DNA of 64,000 nt from Mesorhizobium sp. PAMC28654 (GTDB lineage: Bacteria > Pseudomonadota > Alphaproteobacteria > Rhizobiales > Rhizobiaceae): the NCBI RefSeq assembly GCF_020616515.1, contig NZ_CP085135.1, positions 1,178,001 to 1,242,000 on the forward strand, given 5' to 3'. The translations under genes were made by a program, and so were the position numbers. Numbering within the stretch: the stretch's first letter is position 1; each line of letters begins with the position of its first letter. This document shows, in pieces, positions 38,984 through 49,613 of the stretch. A model generated the notes under the pieces. It was not told the origin of the DNA and searched no databases. It was given only the letters and a program-made list of their open reading frames with translations.

Positions 38984-39098
38984 CGTCGCTCCTTAGCTCA
39001 ATTCTCGGGACGAGCCTCGCCGCGGCTCGCCTTGCATTCTAGGCCACCTGGGCGGCGACCCTTTTGTCTGTTCACCCGCCGCCTGTCGGCGGCTGGTC

Positions 39099-39119
39099 AA
39101 AACGGGAGAAAACCCGTTT
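39099..39119 (-). promoter_or_regulatory. Attenuator-like hairpin between rplL and rpoB
   Basis: On the minus strand, AAACGGG, loop TTTTCT, CCCGTTT then TG. A partial terminator between rplL and rpoB is known in E. coli, where it lowers polymerase-subunit relative to ribosomal-protein synthesis. By position this hairpin may do the same; the T-run is short. Confidence 0.5.
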
Positions 39120-39240
39120 CCTGAAGACCGAATTCCGGCCCTCAGGAAAGAGGTTCTCGTAGATCTCGCGTTACGCGTCCTCCCTTCACACGAAAGGAGT
39201 GGCGGACGGCGCGAGGCCGCCCGCCAAACAATCAAAACGC

Positions 39241-39618
39241 TTACTTAAGTTCGACCTTGGCGCCGGCTGCTTCCAGCTGAGCCTTGAACTTGTCCGCGTC
39301 GGCCTTGGAAACGGCTTCCTTGACCGGCTTCGGAGCCGCCTCGACCAGATCCTTGGCTTCCTTGAGGCCAAGACCGGTGATGGCGCGAACTTCCTTGATG
39401 ACGTTGATCTTCTGAGCGCCAGCTTCGGTGAGGACGACGTCGAATTCCGTCTTTTCCTCGACCGGAGCAGCGGCAGCAGCACCACCGCCAGCGGCGGCAA
39501 CAGCCACCGGAGCAGCGGCGGAAACGCCCCACTTTTCTTCCAGAAGCTTCGACAGCTCGGCCGCCTCGAGGACGGTCAGCTTCGAAAGGTCGTCTACGAT
39601 CTTTGCGAGATCAGCCAT
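39241..39618 (-). CDS. rplL: 50S ribosomal protein L7/L12
   Basis: 125 residues: N-terminal dimerisation helix region ([17 protein letters not shown]), an Ala/Gly-rich hinge ([19 protein letters not shown]) and the factor-binding C-terminal domain ([19 protein letters not shown]). It forms the stalk with L10 and recruits EF-Tu and EF-G. It is 54 bp after rplJ. Confidence 0.98.
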   Translation of the reverse strand: MADLAKIVDDLSKLTVLEAAELSKLLEEKWGVSAAAPVAVAAAGGGAAAAAPVEEKTEFDVVLTEAGAQKINVIKEVRAITGLGLKEAKDLVEAAPKPVKEAVSKADADKFKAQLEAAGAKVELK

Positions 39619-39672
39619 TGTGGTATTCCTTCATAAGGTTCGAACGTGTGTTTGTGATAGCGAGGAACGGCC

Positions 39673-40191
39673 TCATGCCGCCTCGTCCTTCCGGGCGTAA
39701 GCGCCGATGACGCGCGCGACCGAAGCCGCTGGCGCATTGACGATCTGGGCGATCCGAGTTGCCGGCGTGGCGATCATGCCAACCAGCCTGGCGCGCAGCT
39801 CGTCGAGCGACGGAAGTGTGGCGAGTGCCTTCACACCGTCGGCGTTGAGCGAGGTGGTGCCCATTGCGCCGCCGAGAATGACAAGCTTGTCATTTCCCTT
39901 GGCGAAATCGGACGCGACCTTCGGCGCCGCAATCGGATCCTCCGAATAAGCAATCAGCGTCTGTCCCTTGAACAGCTCGATGATCGATGCGGAGTCCGTG
40001 CCCTGAAGAGCGATTTTGGCGAGACGGTTCTTCGCGACTTTGACGGTGCCACCGGCGGCGCGCATCTTCGACCGAAGGTCGTTCATTTGCGCGACGGTGA
40101 TACCGGCGTAGTGGGCCACGACCACTGAACCTGCGTTCGAGAACGCACCGTTCAGGCCCGTGACGAGTTCGCGTTTTTCCGCTCTGTCCAC
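39673..40191 (-). CDS. rplJ: 50S ribosomal protein L10
   Basis: 172 residues: [20 protein letters not shown] and [20 protein letters not shown]. The C-terminal helix carries the L7/L12 dimers. In many bacteria L10 with L7/L12 represses its own translation by binding a leader; the 396-bp gap upstream (40192-40587) fits such a leader. Confidence 0.98.
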   Translation of the reverse strand: MDRAEKRELVTGLNGAFSNAGSVVVAHYAGITVAQMNDLRSKMRAAGGTVKVAKNRLAKIALQGTDSASIIELFKGQTLIAYSEDPIAAPKVASDFAKGNDKLVILGGAMGTTSLNADGVKALATLPSLDELRARLVGMIATPATRIAQIVNAPAASVARVIGAYARKDEAA

Positions 40192-40587
40192 TGCCTATCT
40201 CCAGTTGACCCCAATCCTGTTAACGGGAACATTCCCATTCACGAGGATAGGCGTCTGGTTGCCTTTTGTCGGCCGGGCCATCCAGTAACGGATCTCCCGA
40301 ACGACGCTCGAGGATCCTGCCCCCTTTCGCCACATCATCCGGCAAGCCGGGCAATGCGCAGACAAAAGGCAAACACGGTTCGAACCTTTCATTGGAGCAG
40401 TCGCTCCGTTGTCGGGTCTTCACCCGTCTCATGCAGGCCCACATGAATTAAGGCTTTTGGGCCGCCTGCAATCTCGGACAGGATGTCCGGAAGCCTTTCG
40501 ACTTCCGGCACCGGACCCCAAAACAAATCAGAGGCCCGGAATTCTTTGCGGATCAGCCCTGTCGCGGGCCGATCCAAATTGATCGCA
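40192..40587 (-). promoter_or_regulatory. Long rplJ leader region (probable L10 autoregulatory leader)
   Basis: 396 bp between rplA and rplJ without a supported gene. It contains a perfect 12-bp inverted repeat, TTGCCTTTTGTC (40259-40270) and GACAAAAGGCAA (40361-40372), which would close a large stem-loop in the transcript about 70 bases before the rplJ start. The length and position fit the L10-leader idea; the fold has not been computed. Confidence 0.55.
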
Positions 40588-41286
40588 TCAGGACGCGGTG
40601 AGCGTCGAAACGTCGAGCTTGAGGCCCGGGCCCATCGTCGAGGTGACCGACACCTTCTTGACGTAGTTGCCCTTGGCGCCAGCCGGCTTTGCCTTGGTCA
40701 CGGCATCGGCGAAGGCGCGGACGTTTTCTTCCAGGGCCTTGACGTCGAACGAGACCTTGCCGACCCCGGCGTGCACGATGCCCGCCTTCTCGACGCGGAA
40801 CTCGACAGCGCCGCCCTTGGACGCCTTCACGGCGGCGGCGACGTCGGTGGTCACGGTGCCGACTTTCGGGTTCGGCATCATGCCGCGCGGGCCGAGCACC
40901 TTGCCCAGACGGCCGACGAGCGGCATCATGTCCGGCGTGGCGATGCAGCGATCGAAGTCGATCGTGCCCTTCTGGACGATGTCGACCAGATCCTCGGCAC
41001 CAACGATGTCGGCACCCGCGGCCTTGGCTTCCTCGGCCTTGTCACCGCGTGCGAACACGGCGACGCGGACGGTGCGGCCAGTGCCGTTCGGCAGATTGAC
41101 CACGCCGCGAACCATCTGATCGGCATGACGCGGGTCGACGCCGAGGTTCATCGCGACTTCAATGGTCTCGTCGAACTTCACCGACGAACGATCCTTGAGC
41201 AGCTTCAGCGCATCACCCAAGGCATAAGCCTTGTTGGGATCAATGCCTTCGCGGGTCTTCGATACACGCTTTGCAATCTTTGCCAT
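40588..41286 (-). CDS. rplA: 50S ribosomal protein L1
   Basis: 232 residues with [20 protein letters not shown] and the signature [20 protein letters not shown]1 forms the mobile L1 stalk and represses the L11 operon in E. coli. It is 4 bp after rplK, so the two are probably coupled. Confidence 0.98.
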   Translation of the reverse strand: MAKIAKRVSKTREGIDPNKAYALGDALKLLKDRSSVKFDETIEVAMNLGVDPRHADQMVRGVVNLPNGTGRTVRVAVFARGDKAEEAKAAGADIVGAEDLVDIVQKGTIDFDRCIATPDMMPLVGRLGKVLGPRGMMPNPKVGTVTTDVAAAVKASKGGAVEFRVEKAGIVHAGVGKVSFDVKALEENVRAFADAVTKAKPAGAKGNYVKKVSVTSTMGPGLKLDVSTLTAS

Positions 41287-41290
41287 GATC

Positions 41291-41719
41291 TTAGCCCACC
41301 ACTTCCAGACCCATCGAGCGGGCGGAGCCCTCGACCATGCGCATGGCCGCCTCGACGTCGTTTGCGTTCAGATCCTTCATCTTGGCGGTGGCGATCTCGC
41401 GGACCTTGTCGCGCGAAACGGTGCCAGCCTTGATCTTGCCCGGCTCCTTGGAACCAGCCGTCAGATTCGCCGCCTTCTTGAGGAAGTAGCTCACCGGAGC
41501 CGTCTTCATGACGAAGGTGAACGACTTGTCCTGATAGTAGGTGATGACGACGGGGACCGGCGATCCCTTTTCCATTTCCTGGGTCTGCGCGTTGAACGCC
41601 TTGCAGAATTCCATGATGTTGATGCCACGCTGACCAAGCGCCGGGCCGATCGGCGGAGACGGCGTTGCCGATCCCGCTTTAACCTGGAGCTTGAGCTGGC
41701 CTGCAATTTTCTTAGCCAT
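41291..41719 (-). CDS. rplK: 50S ribosomal protein L11
   Basis: 142 residues: the N-terminal [20 protein letters not shown] and the rRNA-binding C-terminal domain. L11 forms the GTPase-associated centre and is needed for RelA activation and thiostrepton binding. It is 161 bp after nusG. Confidence 0.98.
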   Translation of the reverse strand: MAKKIAGQLKLQVKAGSATPSPPIGPALGQRGINIMEFCKAFNAQTQEMEKGSPVPVVITYYQDKSFTFVMKTAPVSYFLKKAANLTAGSKEPGKIKAGTVSRDKVREIATAKMKDLNANDVEAAMRMVEGSARSMGLEVVG

Positions 41720-41880
41720 CTCTTTTCCTGCCTCTTCTCATGCCGGCATCGCCGGCGGTTGCAGTCTGGTGGTTCGATCCATGCGGCCGGCTAAAGCCGC
41801 ACTCGTCTCCCACCGTTCTCAAGGCCACGCGCTTCCACGCCGCCTCCCCTGATCGCCCGATGGGCGCCCAGGATTCCGGA

Positions 41881-42408
41881 TCAGCCTTTTTCGACCTGTC
41901 CGAATTCCAGATCGACAGGCACGGCGCGCCCGAAGATCGAAACTTCCACCTTGAGCCGCGCACGCTCCTCGTCCACTTCCTGGACGAAGCCGTTGAACGA
42001 CGCGAAAGGACCATCCGAAACGCGGATCGCCTCGCCAATCTCGAACGTGACCGAAGGCTTCGGCCGCTCGACGCCTTCCTGCACCTGGTTCAGGATGCGC
42101 TGCGCCTCGGCTTCCGTGATCGGCACAGGCTTCGAGTCGCCCAGGAAACCGGTGACTTTCGGCGTATTCTTGACGAGCGAGAAAACCGCATCGGTCAGGT
42201 TTGCCTTCAGCATCACGTAGCCCGGGAAGAACTTGCGCTCCGCATCGACCTTGCGGCCGCGACGAACCTCGACCACCTTTTCGGTCGGCACGACGATCTG
42301 CTCGATGTCAGCGGACAGGCCCTTCTGCTTGGCCTTGTTGATGATGTCTTCGGCGACCTTTTTTTCAAAGTTCGAATAGGCGTGGACGATGTACCAGCGC
42401 GCGGTCAT
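41881..42408 (-). CDS. nusG: Transcription termination/antitermination protein NusG
   Basis: 175 residues: NGN domain (MTARWYIVHAYSNFEKKVAE, FFPGYVMLKANLTD) and a C-terminal KOW domain (DGPFASFNGFVQEVDEERAR). It links RNA polymerase to Rho or to S10 and the ribosome. It lies 27 bp after secE, the standard pair. Confidence 0.98.
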   Translation of the reverse strand: MTARWYIVHAYSNFEKKVAEDIINKAKQKGLSADIEQIVVPTEKVVEVRRGRKVDAERKFFPGYVMLKANLTDAVFSLVKNTPKVTGFLGDSKPVPITEAEAQRILNQVQEGVERPKPSVTFEIGEAIRVSDGPFASFNGFVQEVDEERARLKVEVSIFGRAVPVDLEFGQVEKG

Positions 42409-42435
42409 TTCAAGACTTCTCCGTAATCGCCGGAC

Positions 42436-42639
42436 TTAGCGTCCGATGCCCAGAATCTGTTCGACCGCAAGGCCCATGAGCTGATCGGCGGTGAAGAAAA
42501 AGATCATCGCAATCACAGCGAAGGCCAGAACCATCACCGTCGAGATCATCGTCTCGCGCCGCGACGGCCAAGTCACCTTGGCGGTCTCCGCGCGGACCTG
42601 CTGGAGAAAGACGAAAGGATTTGTGGTTTTCGACGCCAT
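42436..42639 (-). CDS. secE: Preprotein translocase subunit SecE
   Basis: 67 residues: MASKTTNPFVFLQQVRAETA, the conserved amphipathic VTWPSRRETM and one membrane segment (VMVLAFAVIAMIFFFTADQL). It is the minimal one-span form of SecE. The start is uncertain: ATG 42639 has only a weak ribosome-binding site, and an in-frame TTG lies six codons upstream. It sits between tRNA-Trp and nusG. Confidence 0.93.
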   Translation of the reverse strand: MASKTTNPFVFLQQVRAETAKVTWPSRRETMISTVMVLAFAVIAMIFFFTADQLMGLAVEQILGIGR

Positions 42640-43008
42640 ATGCCGCTCTGTCTTCAAGATCCGTTGGCCGGATCTCCTGGATGATCCCGCTGGCCGGGAC
42701 GTGCCGCCTGGGTTTGAGCTTACGCCGAATCAGCGCAACCATTCCGCCCATGCAAATCAGACGCGTAAAGCCGGTTTCCCAGCTCCACGCGTCGCGTGTC
42801 TGTTTCGTCTACATAAAACCGATTCTTGATCCACGCAAGTGGCAAGTGTCCGCTTTATGACCAAACGCCGCCTCGGAACCATCCAGTCGTCCCGTCCCGG
42901 CTATCAGGCTGTTATGCCTCAGTCGGCCTAATATGGCAAGCGGGTCGCCGATTTTCAACGGCCGGCCGCGGGAGAGTCGTGTTTTCGTGAATTGGCCATT
43001 TCGAAAAA

Positions 43009-43084
<76 letters not shown>

Positions 43085-43204
43085 ATCACGCCGCGCATCA
43101 ATGCGGCAGGCGCTTCCTAAAAGCTTCCGCGTGTTCTGTAAAGAGTGCTCTGCAGCGATGGTCGGGGGAAAAGCAGAAGGGCTTTGAAATACAGCACGGT
43201 CCCA

Positions 43205-43696
43205 TCATCCACCACTCGGCGGCTGGTACGGCCCGCCGGGTACGCCCCAGCCCCAAGCCGGCATCGGCTCCGTAGCCGGATCACAGGTTTCGCCGAGATT
43301 GGAATTCATCTTGGCAAGGCGCGATCCCCATTCGATATAGGCTGTGAATGCCGAGCGAAATTCCGGATCGTCCGGCAAGCCGACTGAGTCGGCGGCATCG
43401 ATCAGCAGATTGATCCAACGGCGGCGCTGCTCCTCCGTCAGATGCTTGCCCAGGTGATGCATGACCATCTCGCGGTGGCCGCCATGCTTTTCGCTGTAGG
43501 TCTTCGGGCCGCCAAAGACCTCGCCGATAAAAGCCGCGACATGCGCGGGATGATCCGGCGCCATATGCTTGAACACCGGCCCGACAATCGGGTCGCGAAG
43601 CACCTTGTCGTAGAAGGTCTCCGTCAGGCGGTTCAACGCCTCAAGGCCACCGGCCCATTCATACAATGTCGGGACGCCCTGGCTCATTTGGACCAT
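43205..43696 (-). CDS. Group II truncated haemoglobin
   Basis: 163 residues, a 2-on-2 globin. Seen: Tyr B10 in LTETFYDKVLRDP, FKHMAPDHPAHVAAFIGEVF, the haem-proximal helix with EMVMHHLGKHL, and Trp G8 in EEQRRRWINLL, which marks group II. Such globins bind O2 or detoxify NO or peroxides. A Pro/Gly-rich tail (PAWGWGVPGGPYQPPSGG) extends past the fold. ATG 43696 and ATG 43687 are both possible; AGGA lies close to the first. It lies between the COG3904 gene and tRNA-Trp, in the path of transcription from tufB. Confidence 0.9.
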   Translation of the reverse strand: MVQMSQGVPTLYEWAGGLEALNRLTETFYDKVLRDPIVGPVFKHMAPDHPAHVAAFIGEVFGGPKTYSEKHGGHREMVMHHLGKHLTEEQRRRWINLLIDAADSVGLPDDPEFRSAFTAYIEWGSRLAKMNSNLGETCDPATEPMPAWGWGVPGGPYQPPSGG

Positions 43697-43827
43697 GTTC
43701 CTAGGCTGATCAATCTGACAGTCACCTGCGACGGTAACGGAAATACACAGCCTCGCTCAACCTGCCCCGATGGCCAGTTCGGATCGACTGCCTTACGTGC
43801 GGCTACAAGCCTGCTGCCATCGATGTC

Positions 43828-45507
43828 TCACGATTTGGCGGGCGTAGCGGCCTGGAGCTTAGTGGCCGACACCACACTGCAATTTTCCGGCTCCGGTTTC
43901 GATTTGCAGATGGAAGCTCCCGTCAGTTCATCCGCCGATTGAGATCCGGTCGTCAGCCCGATTCTCAGAGCCGTGCTCGGATCAAGCACCCGTTGGCTCG
44001 AATTAAGCCGTATCGCGGCAAACAGGCCAGGCCCAACAGCCATGTCTTCGAGGTAGGCCCCGACCTTCTCCTCCATTCCTAGGGATTGCACGCCTAGGCC
44101 GGCGCGAGGGCCGACAAGACGCCTGACACCGCCTGCAAGCAGGATCGGACAGGCCGCATCGCATTCGCCCAACTCATCATTCGTGAGTCCGACATAAGCG
44201 CCACCCTCGGCCACGCAACCCGCCTTCTCCGGTCCACATCCGATGAAATCCGTCCGTGCCACGGCCACGTCGAGCTTACGTTCGCGGATCAGTCTTCCGG
44301 CGGCCATGGCGCCAGGCAGGTCGCCTCCGGGCGAGTTCAGCACGACAGGCAGTCGCCGACCCCCGATTGTATCAAGCAGTTGCCGCAGTTTGTCCGGTGT
44401 CTGCGTGGTAATCGTGCCTTCCGCGGAGATCCATTCGGGGCAATCAGGGTCGCAGAGCAGGTTCTTGCCTCGAACAAGCACGAAGCGCATCTCGGCGCCA
44501 TCGACCTTATGGATGGCCACGGGCTCGGCCGGTGCGGTAGCGGCAGGCTTGGCTTCAGCTGCCACCACATTGGCAGGCTGGGGCGCTTTCTGTGCCGACA
44601 CCGGCACTTCCCTGCAATTCGCTGGCACCGGATTGTCCTTGCATACGCTTGCCCAGGTCAGCCGGTCTACCGAATCCGGGCTGGTAACGAGGGTCATCTG
44701 AAGCATGTCCTGCGGAGCCAGCCGGTGGATGGAACTGGCCGGCGTGTCCTTCATCGTCTCCAGCACGAGTTGGCCGACGCCCATCTCCTTCAGATAGGCC
44801 GCCAGCTTTTTCTCCTCCACCTTGCTCATCTCGTAGGTCTTGTAGGAGCCAGCGTTCTTCCTGCTGACGATTTTTGTACTGAGGATCTTCTTCCTGCCGC
44901 TAACGACGCGATAGGTCGTCCGGTACTGGAGTTTTGTCCGGGTAAAGGTCGTGGTGATCTGATGGACGCCCAGATAGGCCCATTCGCCGACGAAACGCCG
45001 GATGCCACCGGCAAGCATCAACGGGCAGGCGGAATTGCAGAAGGCGCCGTAGACGTATGCAGTGCCGAAATAGCGGGCGCCCTTCCCGTCATTCGGCTTG
45101 CAATTCTCATCAACGGGCAGACAGCCGCTGAACCTGGTCTTTCCAACACCGATGTCGAGCTTGTTCTGCCGGATCATTCGACCAAGGATCAACGCCGCGT
45201 CGACACTACCGCCGGGAGACGTGACAACGATCGGCAGCTTTCGTGCGCCAAGGGTCTTCAGCATACGTTTGAACAGCGCCGGGGTGTCGTGCCCTATCGT
45301 GCCCTGGGCCGATATCCATTCGGGACAGGTCGGCTCACAACCCGACGCATCGCTGCGGACAATCATGAACCGCATCGGCGGGCCAAGATCCGCCACGGGC
45401 GCGGTCTGTGCGGCCAAGGCGGCGTTGCCCATTGCAAGCAACATCACCAGGAAAACAAACGCTGGCGACCACCAAGGCCGGTCGTGCAAACGGTGCCGTG
45501 GAACCAC
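43828..45507 (-). CDS. Periplasmic COG3904-like protein with two tandem ClpP-like domains
   Basis: 559 residues from GTG 45507. The open frame reaches 45660, but that part lies in the tufB terminator, so the true start must be inside. A signal peptide follows (WWSPAFVFLVMLLAMGNAALAA). Two homologous ClpP/crotonase-like units share MRFxxVR, CxPxCPEWISAxGTI, LPxVxxSPGG and ACPxxLAGGxRR. Unit 1 has SPGGS at 97-101, CNSAC at 157-161 with a candidate nucleophile Ser159, and His182 in GVHQ. In unit 2 these are CDAAC (449-453) and GVQS, so both Ser and His are lost. An Ala/Pro linker (about 305-330) joins them. Substrate unknown. The pairs of cysteines suggest disulfides. Confidence 0.78.
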   Translation of the reverse strand: MVPRHRLHDRPWWSPAFVFLVMLLAMGNAALAAQTAPVADLGPPMRFMIVRSDASGCEPTCPEWISAQGTIGHDTPALFKRMLKTLGARKLPIVVTSPGGSVDAALILGRMIRQNKLDIGVGKTRFSGCLPVDENCKPNDGKGARYFGTAYVYGAFCNSACPLMLAGGIRRFVGEWAYLGVHQITTTFTRTKLQYRTTYRVVSGRKKILSTKIVSRKNAGSYKTYEMSKVEEKKLAAYLKEMGVGQLVLETMKDTPASSIHRLAPQDMLQMTLVTSPDSVDRLTWASVCKDNPVPANCREVPVSAQKAPQPANVVAAEAKPAATAPAEPVAIHKVDGAEMRFVLVRGKNLLCDPDCPEWISAEGTITTQTPDKLRQLLDTIGGRRLPVVLNSPGGDLPGAMAAGRLIRERKLDVAVARTDFIGCGPEKAGCVAEGGAYVGLTNDELGECDAACPILLAGGVRRLVGPRAGLGVQSLGMEEKVGAYLEDMAVGPGLFAAIRLNSSQRVLDPSTALRIGLTTGSQSADELTGASICKSKPEPENCSVVSATKLQAATPAKS

Positions 45508-45600
45508 TTGTGCAAGCCCCCGAGATACAACCCATACTAGCTGCGACGCAGGTGGTTGCAACAGGTCTTTGCGATCCGCACTTCGGCCCGTGAAGAAGAA

Positions 45601-45626
45601 AAAGGGCGGCCCGAGGACCGCCCTTT
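45601..45626 (-). terminator. Rho-independent terminator of tufB
   Basis: On the minus strand, AAAGGGCGG, an 8-base loop, CCGCCCTTT, then TTCTTCTTC. It lies 31 bp past the tufB stop codon. Confidence 0.85.
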
Positions 45627-45656
45627 CGCATTCGATCCGGCTGATGCCGGCGTCGA

Positions 45657-46832
<1,176 letters not shown>

Positions 46833-46976
46833 AGTCTCTTTCCTTGGACGGCCTGGACCTTCAGTTCAGTCGAATGCGGGGCGATTAGCGACAAAGGCCA
46901 AAAAACACAAGCGTCTTTTGGCTGGGCGCTGTCTCACTCGGCCTGAACCTCGGATCCGATTTCGGGATGTGATGCG

Positions 46977-47004
46977 TATATAGGAACGCGCGCGCCGAAA
47001 TCAA
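46977..47004 (-). promoter_or_regulatory. Candidate sigma-70 promoter of tufB
   Basis: On the minus strand, TTGATT (47004-46999), a 16-bp spacer, then TATATA (46982-46977), preceded by C so that it also matches the rhizobial CTATAT type. It lies about 145 bp upstream of the tufB start, leaving a long leader. Confidence 0.6.
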
Positions 47005-47101
47005 ATGGCGGCAAAGGGGTTGGCCAGATGGTCCTTAAGCAGGACCGGCAACCGATATTTGACCCATTGCAGCAGCGGCCCGGCTCTGATTTTCTGACGC
47101 G

Positions 47102-47989
47102 ATGCATTCCATCCCAATCACCATTCGCGGCCCGCTGTTCATGATCGTTGCGACCGGGTCGTACCTAGTCAACGACACGATGATGAAGCTCGCCACGGCA
47201 GGGCTGCCGTCCTACGAAGTCTTGTTTCTGCGCGGAGCGGCGGCAACGCTCTGGGGCATTCCGCTGCTGTTCCTGCTGGGTCAGGGCAAGCAGATTCCGC
47301 TGATCCTCGACAGACGGGTTCTGCAGCGAAACCTGCTCGAGCTGGCAGCGATCCTTTGCTACGTGGTGGCGCTCGCCAATATGCAGATCGCCGATTCCAC
47401 CGCCCTCGGCCAGATCACGCCCCTGCTGATGCTTGTCGGCTCCTCGATCCTGTTTGGCGAGCGGATCGGCGGGCAACGCATGGCACTGATCGGGCTCGGC
47501 TTCATCGGTGCGCTGATGGTGGCACAACCGACCATGGAGGGCATTTCGGTCTACGCCTTGCTGGCGCTGGGCAACGCGGCGCTGTCGGCCGCGCGTGATC
47601 TCGCCGGCAGGCGGGTCCCGGCAGAGGTGCCAGGGATGATCGTGGCGATTTCGGCCGTTGTTGTGGTGCTGATCGGCGCGGGTGCCGCGCATCTGGTTTC
47701 CGAGCACTGGGTCATGCCAGAGATGCGCCATCTGGTGTTGATGGCCGGCGCCGGGTTCTTCCTGATCTTCGGCCACTTCTTCATCTTCATGGCCTATCGC
47801 GTGGGGCCGACGAGCGCGGTGGCGCCGTTCTACTACTGCTTCACCGTCTGGGCGGTCATTTCGGGCCTGCTGGTGTTCGGCCAATTCCCCAATGCGCTGG
47901 CGGTCTGCGGCATCCTGCTGGTTGTCGGCAGCGGCCTGACGATCGTCACGCTGGATCATCGCAGGCGCCGGTTGACCATCGTGGCCTAG
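47102..47989 (+). CDS. DMT-superfamily (EamA-type) transporter
   Basis: 295 residues with ten predicted membrane segments in two EamA halves; the second ends FFIFMAYRVGPTSAVAPFYY and a short basic tail DHRRRRLT. Such proteins export metabolites across the inner membrane; the substrate cannot be told. It is divergent from tufB. The ATG at 47102 has no clear Shine-Dalgarno sequence. No operon partner. Confidence 0.88.
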   Translation: MHSIPITIRGPLFMIVATGSYLVNDTMMKLATAGLPSYEVLFLRGAAATLWGIPLLFLLGQGKQIPLILDRRVLQRNLLELAAILCYVVALANMQIADSTALGQITPLLMLVGSSILFGERIGGQRMALIGLGFIGALMVAQPTMEGISVYALLALGNAALSAARDLAGRRVPAEVPGMIVAISAVVVVLIGAGAAHLVSEHWVMPEMRHLVLMAGAGFFLIFGHFFIFMAYRVGPTSAVAPFYYCFTVWAVISGLLVFGQFPNALAVCGILLVVGSGLTIVTLDHRRRRLTIVA

Positions 47990-48115
47990 CTGCCGTTAAG
48001 CGCGGCTGTGTATAGCCACGCTCGCGGATGGAATGTTGGCCGCCAATAGCTTCAGTCGCCGGCCAGACGAATGCTGCCGGCGACAGTCGAATATCCGAGA
48101 TAGGCCTGCCTTCGT

Positions 48116-48373
48116 CTAAAGTGTGCGACTGCCGGCGAACTGGTGATAGGCCCAGAGCACAACCACCGCACCAACCACCGCGACGATCAGGCTGTAGATG
48201 TTGAGGCCGGTAACGCCCGACGCGCCAAAGGCACTGAAGATCAGGCCGCCCACAATGGCGCCGACGATGCCGAGCACGATATCCATTATCATGCCCTGGC
48301 CGGTCTTGTTGACGATCTTGCTGCCTATGAATCCGGCTATGACGCCGAGAATGATCCAGCTGATGATACCCAT
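48116..48373 (-). CDS. GlsB/YeaQ/YmgE-family small membrane protein
   Basis: 85 residues, glycine-rich, with three hydrophobic segments: GIISWIILGVIAGFIGSKIV, IVLGIVGAIVGGLIFSAFG and LIVAVVGAVVVLWAYHQF. The family is called transglycosylase-associated or stress-response, but the molecular role is unknown. GGAGAGG lies six bases before the ATG. It is divergent from the yidB-like gene. Confidence 0.92.
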   Translation of the reverse strand: MGIISWIILGVIAGFIGSKIVNKTGQGMIMDIVLGIVGAIVGGLIFSAFGASGVTGLNIYSLIVAVVGAVVVLWAYHQFAGSRTL

Positions 48374-48502
48374 TTTTTCCTCTCCATTCCCCCTTAGGAG
48401 AGATTTTCATATGATTGTCAAAAGCTCAAGCCAGCTTGAAATTCCGCCCGAATGCGCCATTGTCGAGGATGGGTTGGGCTTGGTTGAGATGGAGGATCCA
48501 CC

Positions 48503-48943
48503 ATGGGACTTTTTGACAACGCCGTTCCCGGCGGCAATATCGCCAAGCCGCTGATGATCGCGCTTGGCGCTCTGATGGTTGGAAAGATGCTAAGCGGCAG
48601 AAGCACCGAACAGCCGCAAAGCCCCGCACCGGCCGGAACAACATCCGCCGACGGCGGCCTGCTTGGCGGACTGGGCGGCCTCCTCGGCAAGCTGACGGAC
48701 GCCGGCCACGGCAATGTCGCCGACTCATGGGTCGGCACCGGACAGAACCAGCCTATCAATCCCAGCGATCTGGGCAGCGCGCTGGGCCCGCAGGTCATCC
48801 ACGAAATCGCGCAGCGGACCGGAATGGACGAGCAGGAATTGCTCAAGCAATTGTCCGCTGCCTTGCCGGGCGTCGTTGACAAGCTGACGCCTGGCGGACA
48901 GGTGCCGCCACAACATCAGGTCGCTTCCCTGTTCAACAGCTAA
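48503..48943 (+). CDS. YidB-family protein (DUF937)
   Basis: 146 residues: a hydrophobic N-terminal stretch (PLMIALGALMVGKML), a Gly-rich turn region GGLLGGLGGLLGKL and the family C-terminal core SWVGTGQNQPINPSDLGSAL, GPQVIHEIAQRTGM. Function unknown. GGAGG lies six bases before the ATG 48503. Confidence 0.9.
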   Translation: MGLFDNAVPGGNIAKPLMIALGALMVGKMLSGRSTEQPQSPAPAGTTSADGGLLGGLGGLLGKLTDAGHGNVADSWVGTGQNQPINPSDLGSALGPQVIHEIAQRTGMDEQELLKQLSAALPGVVDKLTPGGQVPPQHQVASLFNS

Positions 48944-49171
48944 GCGTCGCACATCCACGTGGATATGCAAAAGACGTTCTTGAACTGTTGAAATTGCTGT
49001 CCGAAAGCGGGGCTGCTTTTCGGGGCGATGAAAGCATGCCGCCATTCATGGAAGCGCGCTGTCCCTGAACACGGCGCGTGCAAGCAGCTTTTGCGCGTCT
49101 GGCGCAAGAAACCATACAGGGAATGCCGACTGGCGTTCGCCTAAACGTTACAGCTTGATGGCGTGAAATTT

Positions 49172-49245
49172 TGGAGCGGGTAGCGGGAATCGAACCCGCA
49201 CCGGGAGCTTGGAAGGCTCTTGTGATACCATTTCACCATACCCGC
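49172..49245 (-). tRNA. trnG: tRNA-Gly (anticodon TCC)
   Basis: 74 bases with encoded CCA. Acceptor arms GCGGGTA/TACCCGC, D arm GGTGAAATGGTATCAC, anticodon loop CTTCCAA (TCC), T arm GTGCGGGTTCGATTCCCGC. It stands alone on the minus strand. Confidence 0.97.
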
Positions 49246-49613
49246 GTATGACCCCCTAGCTAGTCGACGATGTTGCCAAGGTCAAGCAGGGTCGATCCGA
49301 CATCCCCTTGTTGATGCGCCAAGGCGAGATGCCGCAACTGCCTAGCCGCCCGCCCGCATATGGTTTGCCGCCGCCCTATCACACGTGCACCACCAAGGAT
49401 CCCAGGCTAGCGTCGCTTGATGAAGCGCGGCCTTTCAATTTTCAATGTCAATTAATAAATTTACGTATGCAATGATTTACTGATACGCGTTAAAAGTGAC
49501 AAAGTTTTCTGTAAAATTTCGCCTTGCGGTTGCGCGCTGGCGAGACGTATGTAGCTGGCGGGGCAGCGCTAACGGACAGCCAGGAACCGGAAGTCCATGA
49601 TGCGAGGGATCGA
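49246..49613. other. 368-bp intergenic region upstream of the LacI-type gene
   Basis: No gene is supported. The first 190 bp show no features. From 49430 the sequence turns AT-rich and carries the candidate operator at 49481-49496; the promoter of the regulator gene must be here. An ATG at 49524 is in frame with the regulator but without a good ribosome-binding site. Confidence 0.5.
49481..49496. promoter_or_regulatory. Candidate autoregulatory LacI-type operator
   Basis: TGATACGCGTTAAAAG contains the near-palindrome TACGCGTTA with the CG centre typical of LacI-family sites. It resembles the palindromes at 52856 and 62550. It lies about 120 bp before the regulator start. Confidence 0.45.

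Noticed and set aside
47165..47959. 264-codon minus-strand frame
   Set aside because: Antisense to the DMT transporter; rich in His/Gln/Arg as expected of a shadow of a membrane protein gene.
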